Of a DNA stretch of 64,000 bases, positions 32,677 through 44,011 are shown in pieces. The notes under the pieces are model-generated. The model did no database searches and had not been told where the DNA came from. It saw nothing but the letters and a program-made list of their open reading frames with translations. A program made the position numbers and the translations under genes. The stretch is taken from the NCBI GenBank assembly GCA_030295235.1, contig AP026125.1:1612001-1676000 (forward strand). Direction: 5' to 3'. The stretch is from Fistulifera solaris (lineage: Eukaryota; Bacillariophyta; Bacillariophyceae; Naviculales; Stauroneidaceae). Numbering within the stretch: position 1 is the first letter of the stretch; each line of letters opens with the position of its first letter.

Positions 32677-35600
32677 ATGGTGATTCCAATGAGACCGGGC
32701 TCTAGAGGAGTATCCTCGAGGCCGCCCTTGTATTCGCAACTATATCATTCCAGGAATCGAACAGATTTGATTGATTTGACCAGTATGGAGGAAGATACTG
32801 CACCAGATGAAACTAGAGGGCGTGTTGAGTTCAGTCGAGATGCAGTAGAAGCCTTTCGGGAAGACTCACACCGCCTATCCTGGAGTGGTGGTTATCCTTC
32901 GGAAATTCGCGTCACATCCCCCCGAGAGAATTCTTCCGGCGCACAGCATAGAAAAGGAGGAAGTGTGCGCATTGACAACAGCGATTTCCAGTCGCATGGA
33001 CATAACGCCCAGAGAACGGAATATGGATGGTCTGCTCATGACTATCCCTCTGTTGTGAATGTGACCGTCATTGATGATGTTTCAGAAATGGGGTTTCAAA
33101 GCCAGAACGGAGATCAGATGAGTGCTAAAGAGAGTGTAGCATCGAGACCGATAATCGTGCGTTCTCAGCCTTATTATCAGAACCAGCAAAAGAAGGTGAC
33201 CTCGGATGAAGCGCATAGCACAGCTAGCGATATGCTTTCAAGAATGAAAGCCATGACAAATCGAATGAAGGCGGAGTCTCTGATCGTGCGAGGAATCGGT
33301 GTTGAAAGTGGCCGTTTACAGTCACAAACCTCTTCCACTGTTGTGACTGGTCATGCTATTGTTGACGGGACGGAAATTTTCCGCGATCATCGTGATGACT
33401 TACCTCTTGAGGTCAATATCCAAGAAAGGAATGATCCCCGTGATGGAATTCACATGGTTTCGCCTATTTATAATGCAGTCAAGAGTATCGAAGCCATCCC
33501 CGGAGAAGTCAGTGTATCATTGAAAACAAAAACTCAAGCGATCTATCAACCAAGCGATTTTGTGTGCGAAGACGGTGACAAAGAAAGTCAAGAAATCGAC
33601 GATTCGAGAGATCTGCAGCCTTCTCGGTCGTCGCAATCTTCTCGATCTTCTCAATCAGCGCATATACGATCTTTGAGTCGACGACTAAGTGAAAAGCTGA
33701 AACGCAACGGCACAGTTAGTAAAGGCTTCGAGTCACTGACACAATCACTCAGTGAACCCTTTGTCGCTCCTACGGCAGAGCACGCTGTCCGTTTCCGAGA
33801 TCCTGAAACACTAGACTTGGAAGGTCCCGAGATCATCGACCTTAACGATTATGAAGACACCAACGATCCTCTAACAAAAGTCGAGTCTGTGCCAACAAAT
33901 GTGGTGGAGGGCGAAAGCGGACAGGACCACGATCGCGATGATAATCCGCCGGCACAAGAAAGCGATGATCAGACTGCTACAGCAGAGGATCCGGTGACCA
34001 AGAAACCGAGCGAGATGGCCGAAGAAAGAAGCGACTGCGTCGAAGAGACAGGAAATATGGAAGTTAAAGCTGCCGACGGCGGCACTGAAAAAGAGGGCAA
34101 CGAAGACAATGGCTGTGACATTGGAGACGGAAAATCCCTCGACGTAGACCCCTACGCTTCCGAATCAGATACAAAAACCATAACTTCTAATGCTCGCGGC
34201 AGAGAGCGCTCCCGTGTCAAGAGCGGCGCGCAAAAGAAAAATTACAGGACGCTCATTTTCGAGTTCCCGGGAAAAGAGTCCCTTAGCAACATTTCATGGC
34301 GCGGACTCGATCCCTGTCAAAAATAGAGAAGAAGACACCACCAAGATCACCTCCGAAGATTTGATGAATCACTTCAATCAACTCAAGACTGAGATGCCTT
34401 CTTTGGAGGAATTATCCGAAGAAAAGACTCAATTAAACAACCAAGTCACTTTCGAAGTTTTTAGTCAGGCTGATCATGAAGATTTGCAGAACCACGACGC
34501 GAATATAAACGGCAGAGAAACGATAGAAGGTATTTCGAGCGAAAGAAAAGACATAGAAGATATCGTCACTGTTGCTGTGAGTAGCACTAACAAAATTGAC
34601 GATCGCTTTCCGAACGCCGAAAGAGATGAGTGCTTACAAGGTCGAAAAACTCAGCCTCGCTCAATGAAACTCAACGCGAGTGACTATGCAATGACATCGA
34701 GTGGAAGTTCAACATGCGTGGGTGTCGAAGATCTGTACGTCAGCTCAAGTAATTCCGACGAAAGAAAAGCGACCAGAACCGCTTCAATGAAGGACCTCAT
34801 ACAAGGCCGTTCGTCCGAAGAAGGGGAGGATATGGCCTCTGTCATATACACAAACTCGTCCGAGTCAGACCTGGAGCCAGATTACGATATTTACGACCAA
34901 TGTGTAATGCCTTTTATTCCAAGCTTTCTGGACACAGCTTGTGCTTGGCTTGATGGTGAAGATTATGGAATGCGCCCTCAGCAAGCAGCTCAATCGCGCC
35001 TATATAAACTCCAGAAAAACAAAAAGAAGAAGTTTGTTGGACAAAGGAAGAACAACGACAAGAACAGTCGATCGGGGAACAAGCCGAGTAGAAACGCGAA
35101 GGGTGCGAAGAACTTAAACATACGTGAAGTATCCAGATTCGCAAGGCCAAGAAAAATGGTGGATCCCAAGACGGAAATAAAACAAAACAAAGACAAATCC
35201 AACAAATCACCGCAAACAACATCACCACGGCATCAAGCGTCAGCTACAGAGTCACAAGCAAAGGATGTCGGTGAAAAATGGGACCAGTTGGTGCGCAGAG
35301 ACGAACTGAAGCCGGAGCATCTGAACACAGCTGGTGAGCCAGTTCGTTTCACTTTTTCAGATGGCAGGAGCAATGCGAGACCACCCGAAGAAAGTATCAG
35401 CCCCTCTGATACTCTTGAAGCTAAATCTCTCAAGCGAGATCCATCCGTTGAACTACAACCGACGACTTCAGCAGACGAAAGAAAAGAAATTACCCCAATG
35501 GATGTGCAACGCGGCCAAGAATCGCCATTTCGTAAGAAGCTACAAGAAAGGATGGAAAGTATCAAGTGTCGCGATCCGATAGGGGATGGAGAAAAGTCTT

Positions 35601-36679
35601 CCGAATCAAACAACAGCACCAAACCTGAAATCTGTTCGCATCTTTCCAGACAGCAGTCGCCTTTGCGCGTACCCCAGGATCCTCCAAGTCTTTCACCAAA
35701 GACACCTCAATCACACGACGTTCTGCGTTCACCGAAGCAAGCTGAAATCCTTAAGATAAGTCCCAAAACGAAGCCCAGTGAGGATGAGAGGATTATTTCA
35801 GCAAACAGGCATGCTACTCGCTCCGGTCACTTGCCCTCTGGCGTGTCATCCCCAGTTCAGGATAAGCAAATGGCAACGTTCCGAGACGGGAGACTAATTG
35901 TGACCGAAGCGCTTCCCAGTTCTCAAGAGAAAGCACATTGGAAGATTGATATTTGCAGAGAGTCATTGCAATCTACTCCTCAAGGTAACAGCAACGAACG
36001 CCCGTTTGACGAGTTTGCTCAGAATAAAAACAAAGATGCAGACGAGTCAATTGGTGACAAACTTCGCGATGGGAACTCCAAGACTCTTACGAGTGCAGCT
36101 GGTGGACCAGAAACATTGCAGGGCATTCGGGCACGGCGTCGCCTGATAGAGCAGAAGCAACACGCCTCATCGTCACGCAATCGTGCATTATACCAAGAAC
36201 ATCACGACATGCTGGTCGCTCAGAAGCAAACACTTCGGGCTGACAAGCCACAACAATCTGACTCAGTCTCACCTCGTACGTCTAGCGAGTACAGGGAGGA
36301 CGAGAAACCAAAAGGAAGGTTTTCTCGTTCTCGGTCACCTTCCAAGCGCAATGAAAGGGGCGCGTATAGTGACGCAACGCAACAGGCAAAGACGGACAGG
36401 GAGCATTCGACAGATCGTGAGGCACCTATCGATGTTATTGATGCAGAGTTGATGGCTTCCTTTGCGGAAATAAATGAGAACGAGCGAAATGCAGCCTTAG
36501 AACTTGTGGAGAAGCTTCGTCAACGTGCTTCTTCACTGCAAAAGCGCCATAAGGTTCGCAGTCAATATCATCAAAATATCGACGGACTCCAAGAGCAAGA
36601 CATACCCCTCAACGAATCTGGCACTTCAGTTCGTAGACAGGAATGGGAGGGACATGGGTATCGAATCTCAGCGGCGTAA
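32677..36679 (+). CDS. Long low-complexity protein of unknown function (about 1333 residues)
   Basis: Two frames overlap at 34190-34326 and join if the A run at 34237-34241 is one base too long, giving RSRVKSGAQKKITGRSFSSS across the join. The protein is rich in Ser, Glu, Asp, Lys and Gln, with Ser-Gln-Ser and Ser-Arg clusters (SRSSQSSRSSQSAHIRSLSR), a short hydrophobic island (CVMPFIPSFLDTACAWLDGE), a Lys/Asn-rich basic region and a helical coiled segment near the end (ENERNAALELVEKLRQRA). No signal peptide, transmembrane helix or known domain was recognised. It is probably intrinsically disordered. Function unknown. Confidence 0.65.
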
Positions 36680-36818
36680 CATTTTATACAATAATAATCA
36701 CAAGTTACCAGGTATACAAAATTTGATATTGTGACCGGAGACAATCGATAGGAGGGTGCGTTCAACGTACATACTACCTGGTACGATTGTCAGATTTTTT
36801 TTAAAATTATCGATACGA

Positions 36819-38101
36819 TCACTCTATTTTTCGGGTGGAAACACCCGTCGGTGTAGGAGGAACGCGGAGGGTTCCCCAAAATGCGTCACAAAACGTAAAT
36901 ATTTGCCCGTAGTTGTAGATGTAATGAGTGTGATGCATCGTGTGATACTTCGAACCCATAATGGGATCAATGTTCCAATCCATGGCATCATGGATGTAAG
37001 TCGCCCAGACCGCGGTGAAGAACAGCAATATCAAATGTGTGAGATAGTGGCAAGGACACACCAGTCCTGCTAGAACATACGGCGATGCTTGAAGCATCCC
37101 ATCCAATGGATGGAATGCAATACTCGCCCACGGCGTCAACGTTTCCGGTTTATTGTATTTGTGATGCGGCATATGGACATGCTTGTACAGCCATTTGTTC
37201 GTATGCAACGTTCGGTGAACCCAGTAAATACCAATCTCCACCATGGTCATGTACACCAGAAAGTAAAAAGCATACCAGCCCCAGCCTCCGATCTCTTGCA
37301 CCGTGAAGTAACTGGCGGTAAAGCCTTTTTCAATGAGAAATTCGTCAATTACGGGCAGCATAACATAAATAATCATACTGGTTTGCGCCATGACAATTTG
37401 GTCCAGTATCGTTGCCACAGAGGGGCGCGTACGCTTTGCGAATATTTCCTCCGACATGGGATGAATGTAGCAAAAATAATGAAAGACCGAAGCCGTCCCA
37501 TAATAAACAATAATCCCCGCAATCAAGTTGCGTAAATAGCACAAAAGATAATGAGACCACTCCAACGAATCTGAAACATAAGGCACCAGCTCTTGGGTAA
37601 GTCGAGCGGAAAATGCAGTGGGTAGGAAAATGGAATTGAGGTAAGCATTGAGATTGCGGCACGGCTGCTGAAGTGGCTCGTTGTCCAGGAATGCCGCGTA
37701 GACGGATGAATAAGAAACGCCATTGTGAATGAACTCTGTTTCGGGTGCTGCTATGCGATCCAACCATTTCACACCAGGAAACGGAACTGAATATTGTCAA
37801 GGAATAATGGCATAAAATAAACGAAAGGAACAAAGGCCAAAATATCCAAAACAAAATCGAATGTGAGAAAAGATCGATTTAAAATCCTGAAAAGCCGATA
37901 AAAATAGTTTCGGCAGTCCTAAACGCTTCGGATTCGCATTTTGCACATACCATCGGCAGGCAAATTCATCAAATCAGTGAGCCATGGTGTTTCTTGAATA
38001 AAGCCGGCCAGTATATTCTGATCAAACAAAGCTGCTGCAACAAGGCTAGCTACACTGGCAAGCGTGAAAACCTGCAGTGATCGTCGACCGCTAAACATCA
38101 T
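36819..38101 (-). CDS. C-5 sterol desaturase (lathosterol oxidase-like)
   Basis: Di-iron membrane oxidase of the fatty acid hydroxylase superfamily that introduces the C5 double bond in sterols at the ER. Three His clusters are visible: HRTLH, HMPHHKYN and MHHTHY, with a further H in AFHPLDG. Several hydrophobic helices surround them. Exon 1 (38101-37951) encodes a leader with a signal-anchor-like MMFSGRRSLQVFTLASVASL. A 164-bp GT-AG intron (37950-37787) precedes exon 2 (37786-36819). The joined frame is intact, 372 residues. Confidence 0.9.
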
Positions 38102-38615
38102 GGTTCACTGAGGAGTTAATAAACCTCGAGTTCGGTTTCGGGTGGTTTCTTACAATGCCAATAGAGAAATAGGGCGAGTATAAACGCGTTGTGTTTTTGT
38201 GTGCGGTCGTGTGGTCCATGCTTGAATTCTGCGCGACCACGCCCCTCCACGAACAAAACGTCTTTCCGGCACTAATTGTTAGGAAGCGTGACCGAAATTG
38301 ATTTCCAACGGAAATAGTCCGATTAATCACTTTTTATGCAACGGCCAACAGTAGTGTCCTACCGGTGTGACATTTTGGTGGCACGATACTGTACGTCCGA
38401 CAAGGGGGGAAAAGGATCGGGCTAAGAATTTTCTGTTCTGTTCCATTTCCGATACAAGTACAAGTACTTTATTGTAGGTTCGCCGAAACGACGACGTTCC
38501 GTTTCGGCAAAAAAAAAAGAAATCCGAGACACGAGACTTGATGCACGAGACACCATTCAGTCACTGCGATTATAATCACCAGTCCGCTTTCCTATTCTTG
38601 ATCGTATCGGGGAAT

Positions 38616-39236
38616 ATGCGCGCACCATCGAAAACGTTTCTTGTTTGGAGCCCACTGCTCCTTTGCTTTGTTTGGAAGGCACATGCCTTTGAACATGGTC
38701 AGTTCGTTCGAACTCTGAGAACTTTTTCGACGGCCCGTCCCGTGTCATTCACAGTTTCGGATCTTGAATTGGATGATTACCGTGAATACGAATCAGTAGA
38801 GAGTTATCGGGTTCATTCGAAACACGCGGAACAAGTTGCTGGGGTCTACAGAATTCTGAGCAAGACGCAATATATAAACTTTTTGACGTCGGTGGGGAAG
38901 AACAAAATCGTTGTACTGAAAATATTCGCTCCTTGGTGCCGCGCTTGCAAGGCGCTGGCCCCTAAGTTTTCGCAAATAACCCAAGATGAGAGGTACAATG
39001 ACAACTTGCCCATTGTGTGGGCAGAACTGAGTGTACTGTTCAACAAAGAACTTGTCGTCGATGAACTCGCGGTAGACGCCCTTCCGACGGTACAATTCTA
39101 TGTGGATGGAAGACTCGAAGACAGCTTTGCGTGTGGGCCGACCAAGCTTGTCTTACTGAAACGCAGACTTGCCCAGATGATTAATGCCAACGTCGATACG
39201 CAAACACGACAACTCAAACAACGCTCCTCATCCTAG
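38616..39236 (+). CDS. Thioredoxin-like protein with WCRAC site, plastid leader
   Basis: A thioredoxin fold follows the leader: KIVVLKIFAPWCRACKALAP, then cis-Pro segment ALPTVQFYVDGR. The active site is CRAC rather than CGPC, which changes the redox potential. The leader MRAPSKTFLVWSPLLLCFVW ends in KAHA followed by FEHGQF, the Phe-led plastid cleavage pattern. The frame extends further upstream, but the ATG at 38616 fits the leader best. 206 residues. The downstream gene starts with a close paralogue of this domain (APWCRACKAL, LALPTVQFYV), so the two arose by tandem duplication. Confidence 0.87.
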   Translation: MRAPSKTFLVWSPLLLCFVWKAHAFEHGQFVRTLRTFSTARPVSFTVSDLELDDYREYESVESYRVHSKHAEQVAGVYRILSKTQYINFLTSVGKNKIVVLKIFAPWCRACKALAPKFSQITQDERYNDNLPIVWAELSVLFNKELVVDELAVDALPTVQFYVDGRLEDSFACGPTKLVLLKRRLAQMINANVDTQTRQLKQRSSS

Positions 39237-40090
39237 TTGCTCACGCCCCCTTTCAACTGCTAGGCTTGACCTTAGATTGACGACCACGAAGGAAGCTTTG
39301 TAGACTATTAAACTCATTCTATGATTTCTTGAGTTGAATCGCCCTGAATCGCCACATTCATCTTTCTTTTTCCGCAACGATATGCTTCGTCCAGAAAGCT
39401 ATATCTTTTTCTGTCAATGTCGCATCCCCGTACAGAAGATTGCATCGCACTCCTCTCTAGAGGCTAGATTTGCGCATCGACGGAGAGTGTTAGAGACTAG
39501 ACTATTGTTTCCGCTCGTGCTCATAACGACAGCTGTTCGATGTTCGATGATGATTCGTCACAGACGGGTCATAAAAACAGCTGTCGACGTCAGCATTTTA
39601 ACCGTTGTGTCGTCTTGGTTGAAGACGAAGGCAGAATACAATAAAAAGTAGGCATACGGTACACAAACGACATCGATCGAACACGAGACTACTTTTAAAA
39701 TGATACTCGAGGAAAGAATGCTTTTCTTTACTTACCTTTCCACGTAAGCAAGTAGGCTCACGTAGTAGGATTGACGCATAGTGATTTGGCAGACCGACGT
39801 GTTCGGGTACCGGTCACCCACGAATCCCGCACCTTCTTCGTGGAGCGGAGGCGAACGTTTTGACCAAGAAGTCTTTTCTAGTTTTGGGCGATGCTTCACC
39901 TCCATTCCATCACTCTCTCTTTGTCATTACCTCCAGTCTTTGTCTCTCTTTGCTTTTCTAACAAAGGATTGGCTGCATTTCATAGCATTCTGTGCAAGGT
40001 CTCTTGTTGATTTACCCGCACCTCAATCGGCCAAATTCCCCTCTGTATTGCAACACAAATTGAAGCTGTTGAAAAGACCGTTACAACAAT
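39237..40090. other. Intergenic region, no convincing gene
   Basis: About 850 bp lie between the two thioredoxin genes. A 105-residue frame at 39334-39651 and a frame running from 39781 into the next gene show no domain. No repeat or RNA gene was recognised. Confidence 0.4.
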
Positions 40091-42065
40091 ATGCGTCTCG
40101 CTTGCTATTCCTTATTGCTGGCAAGTACTTCGGTATGGTCTTTTTCGATCACAAGAAGTCCTGCAATCTCGACTACCGCACTTCATCGCCCGCATTCGTT
40201 AGCCTCGTCGTCCCTACATCCGTATACATCATTGGCTGTCTCGACGTCGTCGCATCCGAGTGCGACGTTTGCTCCGGAACTGGGCAGTGATGGTCTGTAT
40301 CATTTACAAAACAAAGAGCAGCATGCGGAGCTCATGAAATCCGTCGGGCAGGATAAGATTGTCGTACTGAAAGTATACGCTCCCTGGTGCCGAGCTTGTA
40401 AGGCGCTCGAAGCAAAATTTTGCAAGTTCGACACGACCCGAAATACAGTAATCTTCCGATTGTCTGGGCGGATTTAACAATTCAACACAACAAAGAATTT
40501 ATCAAGCAATTGGGTGTGCTGGCATTACCTACGGTTCAGTTTTATGTACAGGGTCGTTTGATTGATACATTCCCTTGCGGTCCATCGAAAGTGCCGATAT
40601 TGAAAAGGAAACTCGCTTCGACCGTCAATACGCACGTCGATCCAGGAACGATGCAGTTGAAACCTTTAGATATGAGTGCGATAGAGCTATCGTATCAAGA
40701 GGGCAGCTATGAAGGAGCTGAGATGGACTCGGAGCAAGCAGACGACGCAACCGTGACGACTCCTGCAGCAACGAGTCCCAAGGCTTTGTTGAAATCACCC
40801 TACCGCCCTGCACCCGCGGCTTCTGCAAAAGTCGATCTCGATGCTGAACTATCAGCTGAAGATCGCAAACACATGGAATCGATCCCTTACTTTTCGGAGC
40901 TTTCGTTGGCAGATCGTGACGAGGTTGCGGAAAAAGCAACGTTGGTCACTTTTGCACCTGGCAGTATCATTCTCCGAGAAGGAACACCTGGCAACTCCTT
41001 CTATATGCTCAGTTCAGGATCCGTGGAAATTTGTCAAGCTGCTACGTATTTGTCTGATCCACTCGTTTCACCGCCACCTTCGTATCTAGGAACGGTCATC
41101 AACGTGCTAGAAAATCCAGGAGACTACTTTGGGGAACGAGCCTTGCTAACTGGTGAGCCGCGCGCTGCAAGTATTCGAGCAAGCGATCAAGAGACAAAGG
41201 TGTGGGTATGGGACAAAAAGATTTTCCTGCTAGTTCAGTTTTATCAGGACGAACAAAGTTTGCTTCAGCGCGCAATGTTTCCGTGGATGACAAGTACGGT
41301 CTCAGCGTTGTTTCGTTGCAGTCCGATACCGCCGATTGGCAACAGCGTACTGTCAACGTTGCCAATCAGGTACGAGGAAGCACAAACTCGCCCTACATTA
41401 TTCGCGGAGTTGATACAGATGATGATGTAGAGTACGATGAAGAGTTGCTGACTAAATCGTCGAATGATTTTGCAGTGGAAAGAAGCGACGAAGTCATTTT
41501 GTCACTGTTGTCGAAATTCAAGATGGTGCGCTCGATACGCAATTGTTTGAACTATCTAGTTAAAACCAGGGCGACCTGGGGTGATTCAGGGAATCGCATA
41601 CGGCGCTCTTTGTTAGTGTCGCGATTGACGCCTGCACAACGGGCTGAATTTGCTGAGGCTTTTGAATTTTCGGATGCTAACGGCGACGGTCAGATTGAAC
41701 TGCAGGAATTGAAGCGAATCGTATACAGTATGCACAGTGGAGAAGAGGGAGAAAATGAAGCTTTAGACCAGGAATTGCAAGTCGCTATTGAAAGAAACAG
41801 CGCAGGACCGGCCGTGTTAGATTACACCGATTTTATGGGCATCATGGCAGAATCTGAGTTTTATTTCCTTTTCAACGACATTTTCGCATCGCTTGATACG
41901 AACAATTCTGGTTATGTGAAAGCGATGGACCTTGACCGAGTATTATCTGGAGTCCGCGATCTGATTAGTGATGACCGAAACAGTATCATTGACGTGGAAG
42001 ATCAAGACATGCTGATCGACTACGAACAATTTACACGCATGTTACTAGGTACAAGTCTACAATGA
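40091..42065 (+). CDS. Thioredoxin / cyclic-nucleotide-binding / EF-hand fusion protein
   Basis: About 658 residues with three modules. First is a leader (MRLACYSLLLASTSVWS, then FSITRSP, plastid-like) and a thioredoxin domain (VYAPWCRACKALEAKF, LALPTVQFYVQGR). Second is a cNMP-binding domain (APGSIILREGTPGNSFYML and phosphate-binding cassette GDYFGERALLTGEPRAAS). Third is a C-terminal EF-hand pair: canonical DANGDGQIELQE and a degenerate DTNNSGYVKAMD. The frame breaks twice. It is restored if the T run at 40418-40421 and the A run at 41215-41219 each lack one base. The cassette keeps the Glu and Arg that bind the ribose and phosphate in PKA/PKG-type domains, so binding is plausible. Function unknown; the combination suggests redox control by cyclic nucleotide and calcium. 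Confidence 0.85.
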
Positions 42066-42514
42066 GGTACACGACATATCGCTTTGAAGAACTACCACTG
42101 GCAACGGGGCACATGTCACTTTTCGCAACTAACAACGACGCAAGCCGCCTACAAAACTTAAATTAAGAAGCGCTCTTTCATATCCTCATCACGTATCGCT
42201 AGCTTCTGTGCCAGAGCTCTGCAAAGAGATGTTTTCTCGTTTCCGGAGGTCCCCACAGCAAGACGAGACGATTCCAATGAACTGCAAACAAATTTGTTGA
42301 AATGTCATTGCTTCGATTGTTGAGGGACGACTTTGCAACTCCTTCCATTGATGCTGTAACTTGTAAACTCATTCAATGACAGCTTGGTCATCGATTCAAA
42401 TTTCGAATTGATTAGCAATCTCTTATTTTGATGGCAACTTTCCTTTCCTCGTTTGTAAATAAATAGAGACGTTTGCATTTTGTTGTCGCAAAACTTTTGC
42501 GGCACGTGAAACAC
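42066..42514. other. Intergenic region before the minisatellite
   Basis: It holds the 3' flank of the fusion gene. Nothing was recognised. Confidence 0.35.
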
Positions 42515-42738
42515 ACCCCCACATTTTCTGGAAAAGTGAAAAACCACACTCCCACATTTTCTGGAGACGCGGAAAAACCAAACACCCACATTTTCTGGAA
42601 ACGTGAAAAACCACACTCCCACATTTTCTGGAGACGCGGAAAAACCACACCCCCACATTTTCTGGAAACGTGAAAAACCACTCCCCCACATTTTTTGGAC
42701 ACGTGAAAAACCGCACTTCCACATTTTCTGGAGACGTC
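42515..42738. repeat. Minisatellite, seven copies of a 33-34 bp unit
   Basis: Seven copies of the core CACATTTTCTGGA are followed alternately by AACGTGAAAAACCACAC and GACGCGGAAAAACCA variants, so the array looks like a dimer-based higher-order repeat. The outer copies are the most diverged. All three minus-strand frames stay open through it, giving Phe/Gly/Trp-rich repeat peptides that are by-products of the repeat. It sits 136 bp upstream of the next gene. Confidence 0.9.
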
Positions 42739-42873
42739 AAATCCCCTTTCGTGGCGTGCTTCGATGACGTAGGTTGCTGTTTGCCCCCGAGATAAAAAAG
42801 ACGCACAATGAAATAAAAAACTTTTCACCTTGCATTTATTTGTCATTCATTACTTGTAAAATCAACGATCATC

Positions 42874-43606
42874 ATGAAAACGTCGTCTACACTTATTTGT
42901 CTGTACCTCCTGTTGGCTCCCCACTTCGTGGGCTTGGGTGAATTCGAAAACAGGTAGCCAAGTCGTCCGATCAGCGTTCAACACGAAATCGTCTTCCACC
43001 CGCTTGAATGGATTCTTGGAAGACATTTTCAGCAAGGCACAATCCTTTGGAAAGAAAAACGTCGTGGAAGCCATTGCACCTCCCCAATACGACCCTGTTA
43101 CGATTGAACCGGATTTTCGTGTCGCGGCTTTGTTTTTAGGGTCGGGCATCCTCTTGGACACCATCCCTTACATTCAATTGACGCTCGGACCTCTTGTCAC
43201 GCTTTTGGGACTCCTCTTTTTAGTGCAAACATTCCGCATTCGTTTTGTTTTGAACGAAGACAATGCTCTGGAGCTATTGACCGTGAATCCTTTCACTGGC
43301 GAGACGAAGGATTCCGGAGAGAACGTCGTGGTGGGCGGAGCCAATGTTTGGGCGACTTCGTCCATTGTGAACTATGACTTCTTTCCTCCCATCAACAGTT
43401 CCCCCGTGGGACCTATTCTGGTGTACTTTAAGGAGACCCAAACACCTTCCGAAACGTGGAACCAAGGTCCTGGCGCCAAAGCGAATGACCCGGAAAAAAT
43501 TGCTGCTGGCGAAGCTGTAGCTGGACAAGTGCATTTCTTTCCAGCTGTTTGCAAGTCAGAGCAGCTGCGGGACGAGTTTGTGAAGCGGCAAGTTGCTAAG
43601 CTTTAG
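42874..43606 (+). CDS. DUF3119-like protein, probably plastid
   Basis: The ATG at 42874 opens a hydrophobic leader (MKTSSTLICLYLLLAPHFVG). This joins the main frame if the GGG at 42936-42938 is one base too long, giving about 243 residues. The body has two adjacent hydrophobic helices (FRVAALFLGSGILLDTI, LTLGPLVTLLGLLFLVQTF), then a beta-rich domain (NEDNALELL, VVVGGANVW, PVGPILVYFKETQ). This resembles the DUF3119 family of cyanobacteria and plastids, judged from memory. Biochemical role unknown. Confidence 0.65.
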
Positions 43607-44011
43607 TTCAAAGGCATTTAGTCTATTTTCTTTGAGGCTTTTTAGTGCGATTGGAACCTTAGTTATTTAATAGCGCACCGGTACCAATTTTGAGTACTAG
43701 TTACTATCCTGTATCCGATTTCGGAGAAATTAGGTTGTTTTTTATCCCGTAGATCAAAATTTGGACAATGGCGATTGTAAACCGGTTGCTGTGAAGCGAC
43801 ACTTTTCCAGCTGCCGGAGCCGGAGGGCTGAAAAGGTGGCGAAGGGCAAGGCGAAGGGAAGATCCATCAAAAGGTTCTTCTTCTCTCTATGTCGCAGTCG
43901 TGGAGGTGCCATTTCGCTGTTGCACTTGATTATCGCCTTTTTTATTGCTGTCATCATCCATTCTTTCCATAGCGCAGCTGAGAAACAAGCGATACATAAC
44001 TGTATTTGAAA
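43607..44011. other. Intergenic region, no convincing gene
   Basis: An 82-residue plus-strand frame at 43761-44009 has a hydrophobic patch but no domain. It overlaps the expected promoter of the next gene, so it was not called. Confidence 0.4.

Noticed and set aside
37089-37535. Plus-strand frame opposite the sterol desaturase
   Set aside because: It is antisense to a well-supported gene with intact His motifs.
39781-40290. 169-residue frame overlapping the start of the thioredoxin fusion gene
   Set aside because: It runs in another frame through a supported leader and thioredoxin domain.
42515-42738. CRISPR array
   Set aside because: Repeats are directly adjacent with no unique spacers, and the genome is eukaryotic.
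42305-42846. Phe/Gly/Trp-rich repeat proteins on the minus strand at the minisatellite
   Set aside because: All three frames stay open through the 33-34 bp repeat, which is what repeat composition alone gives.
43761-44009. 82-residue frame before the 2-oxoglutarate dehydrogenase gene
   Set aside because: Lies in the expected promoter and lacks any recognisable feature.
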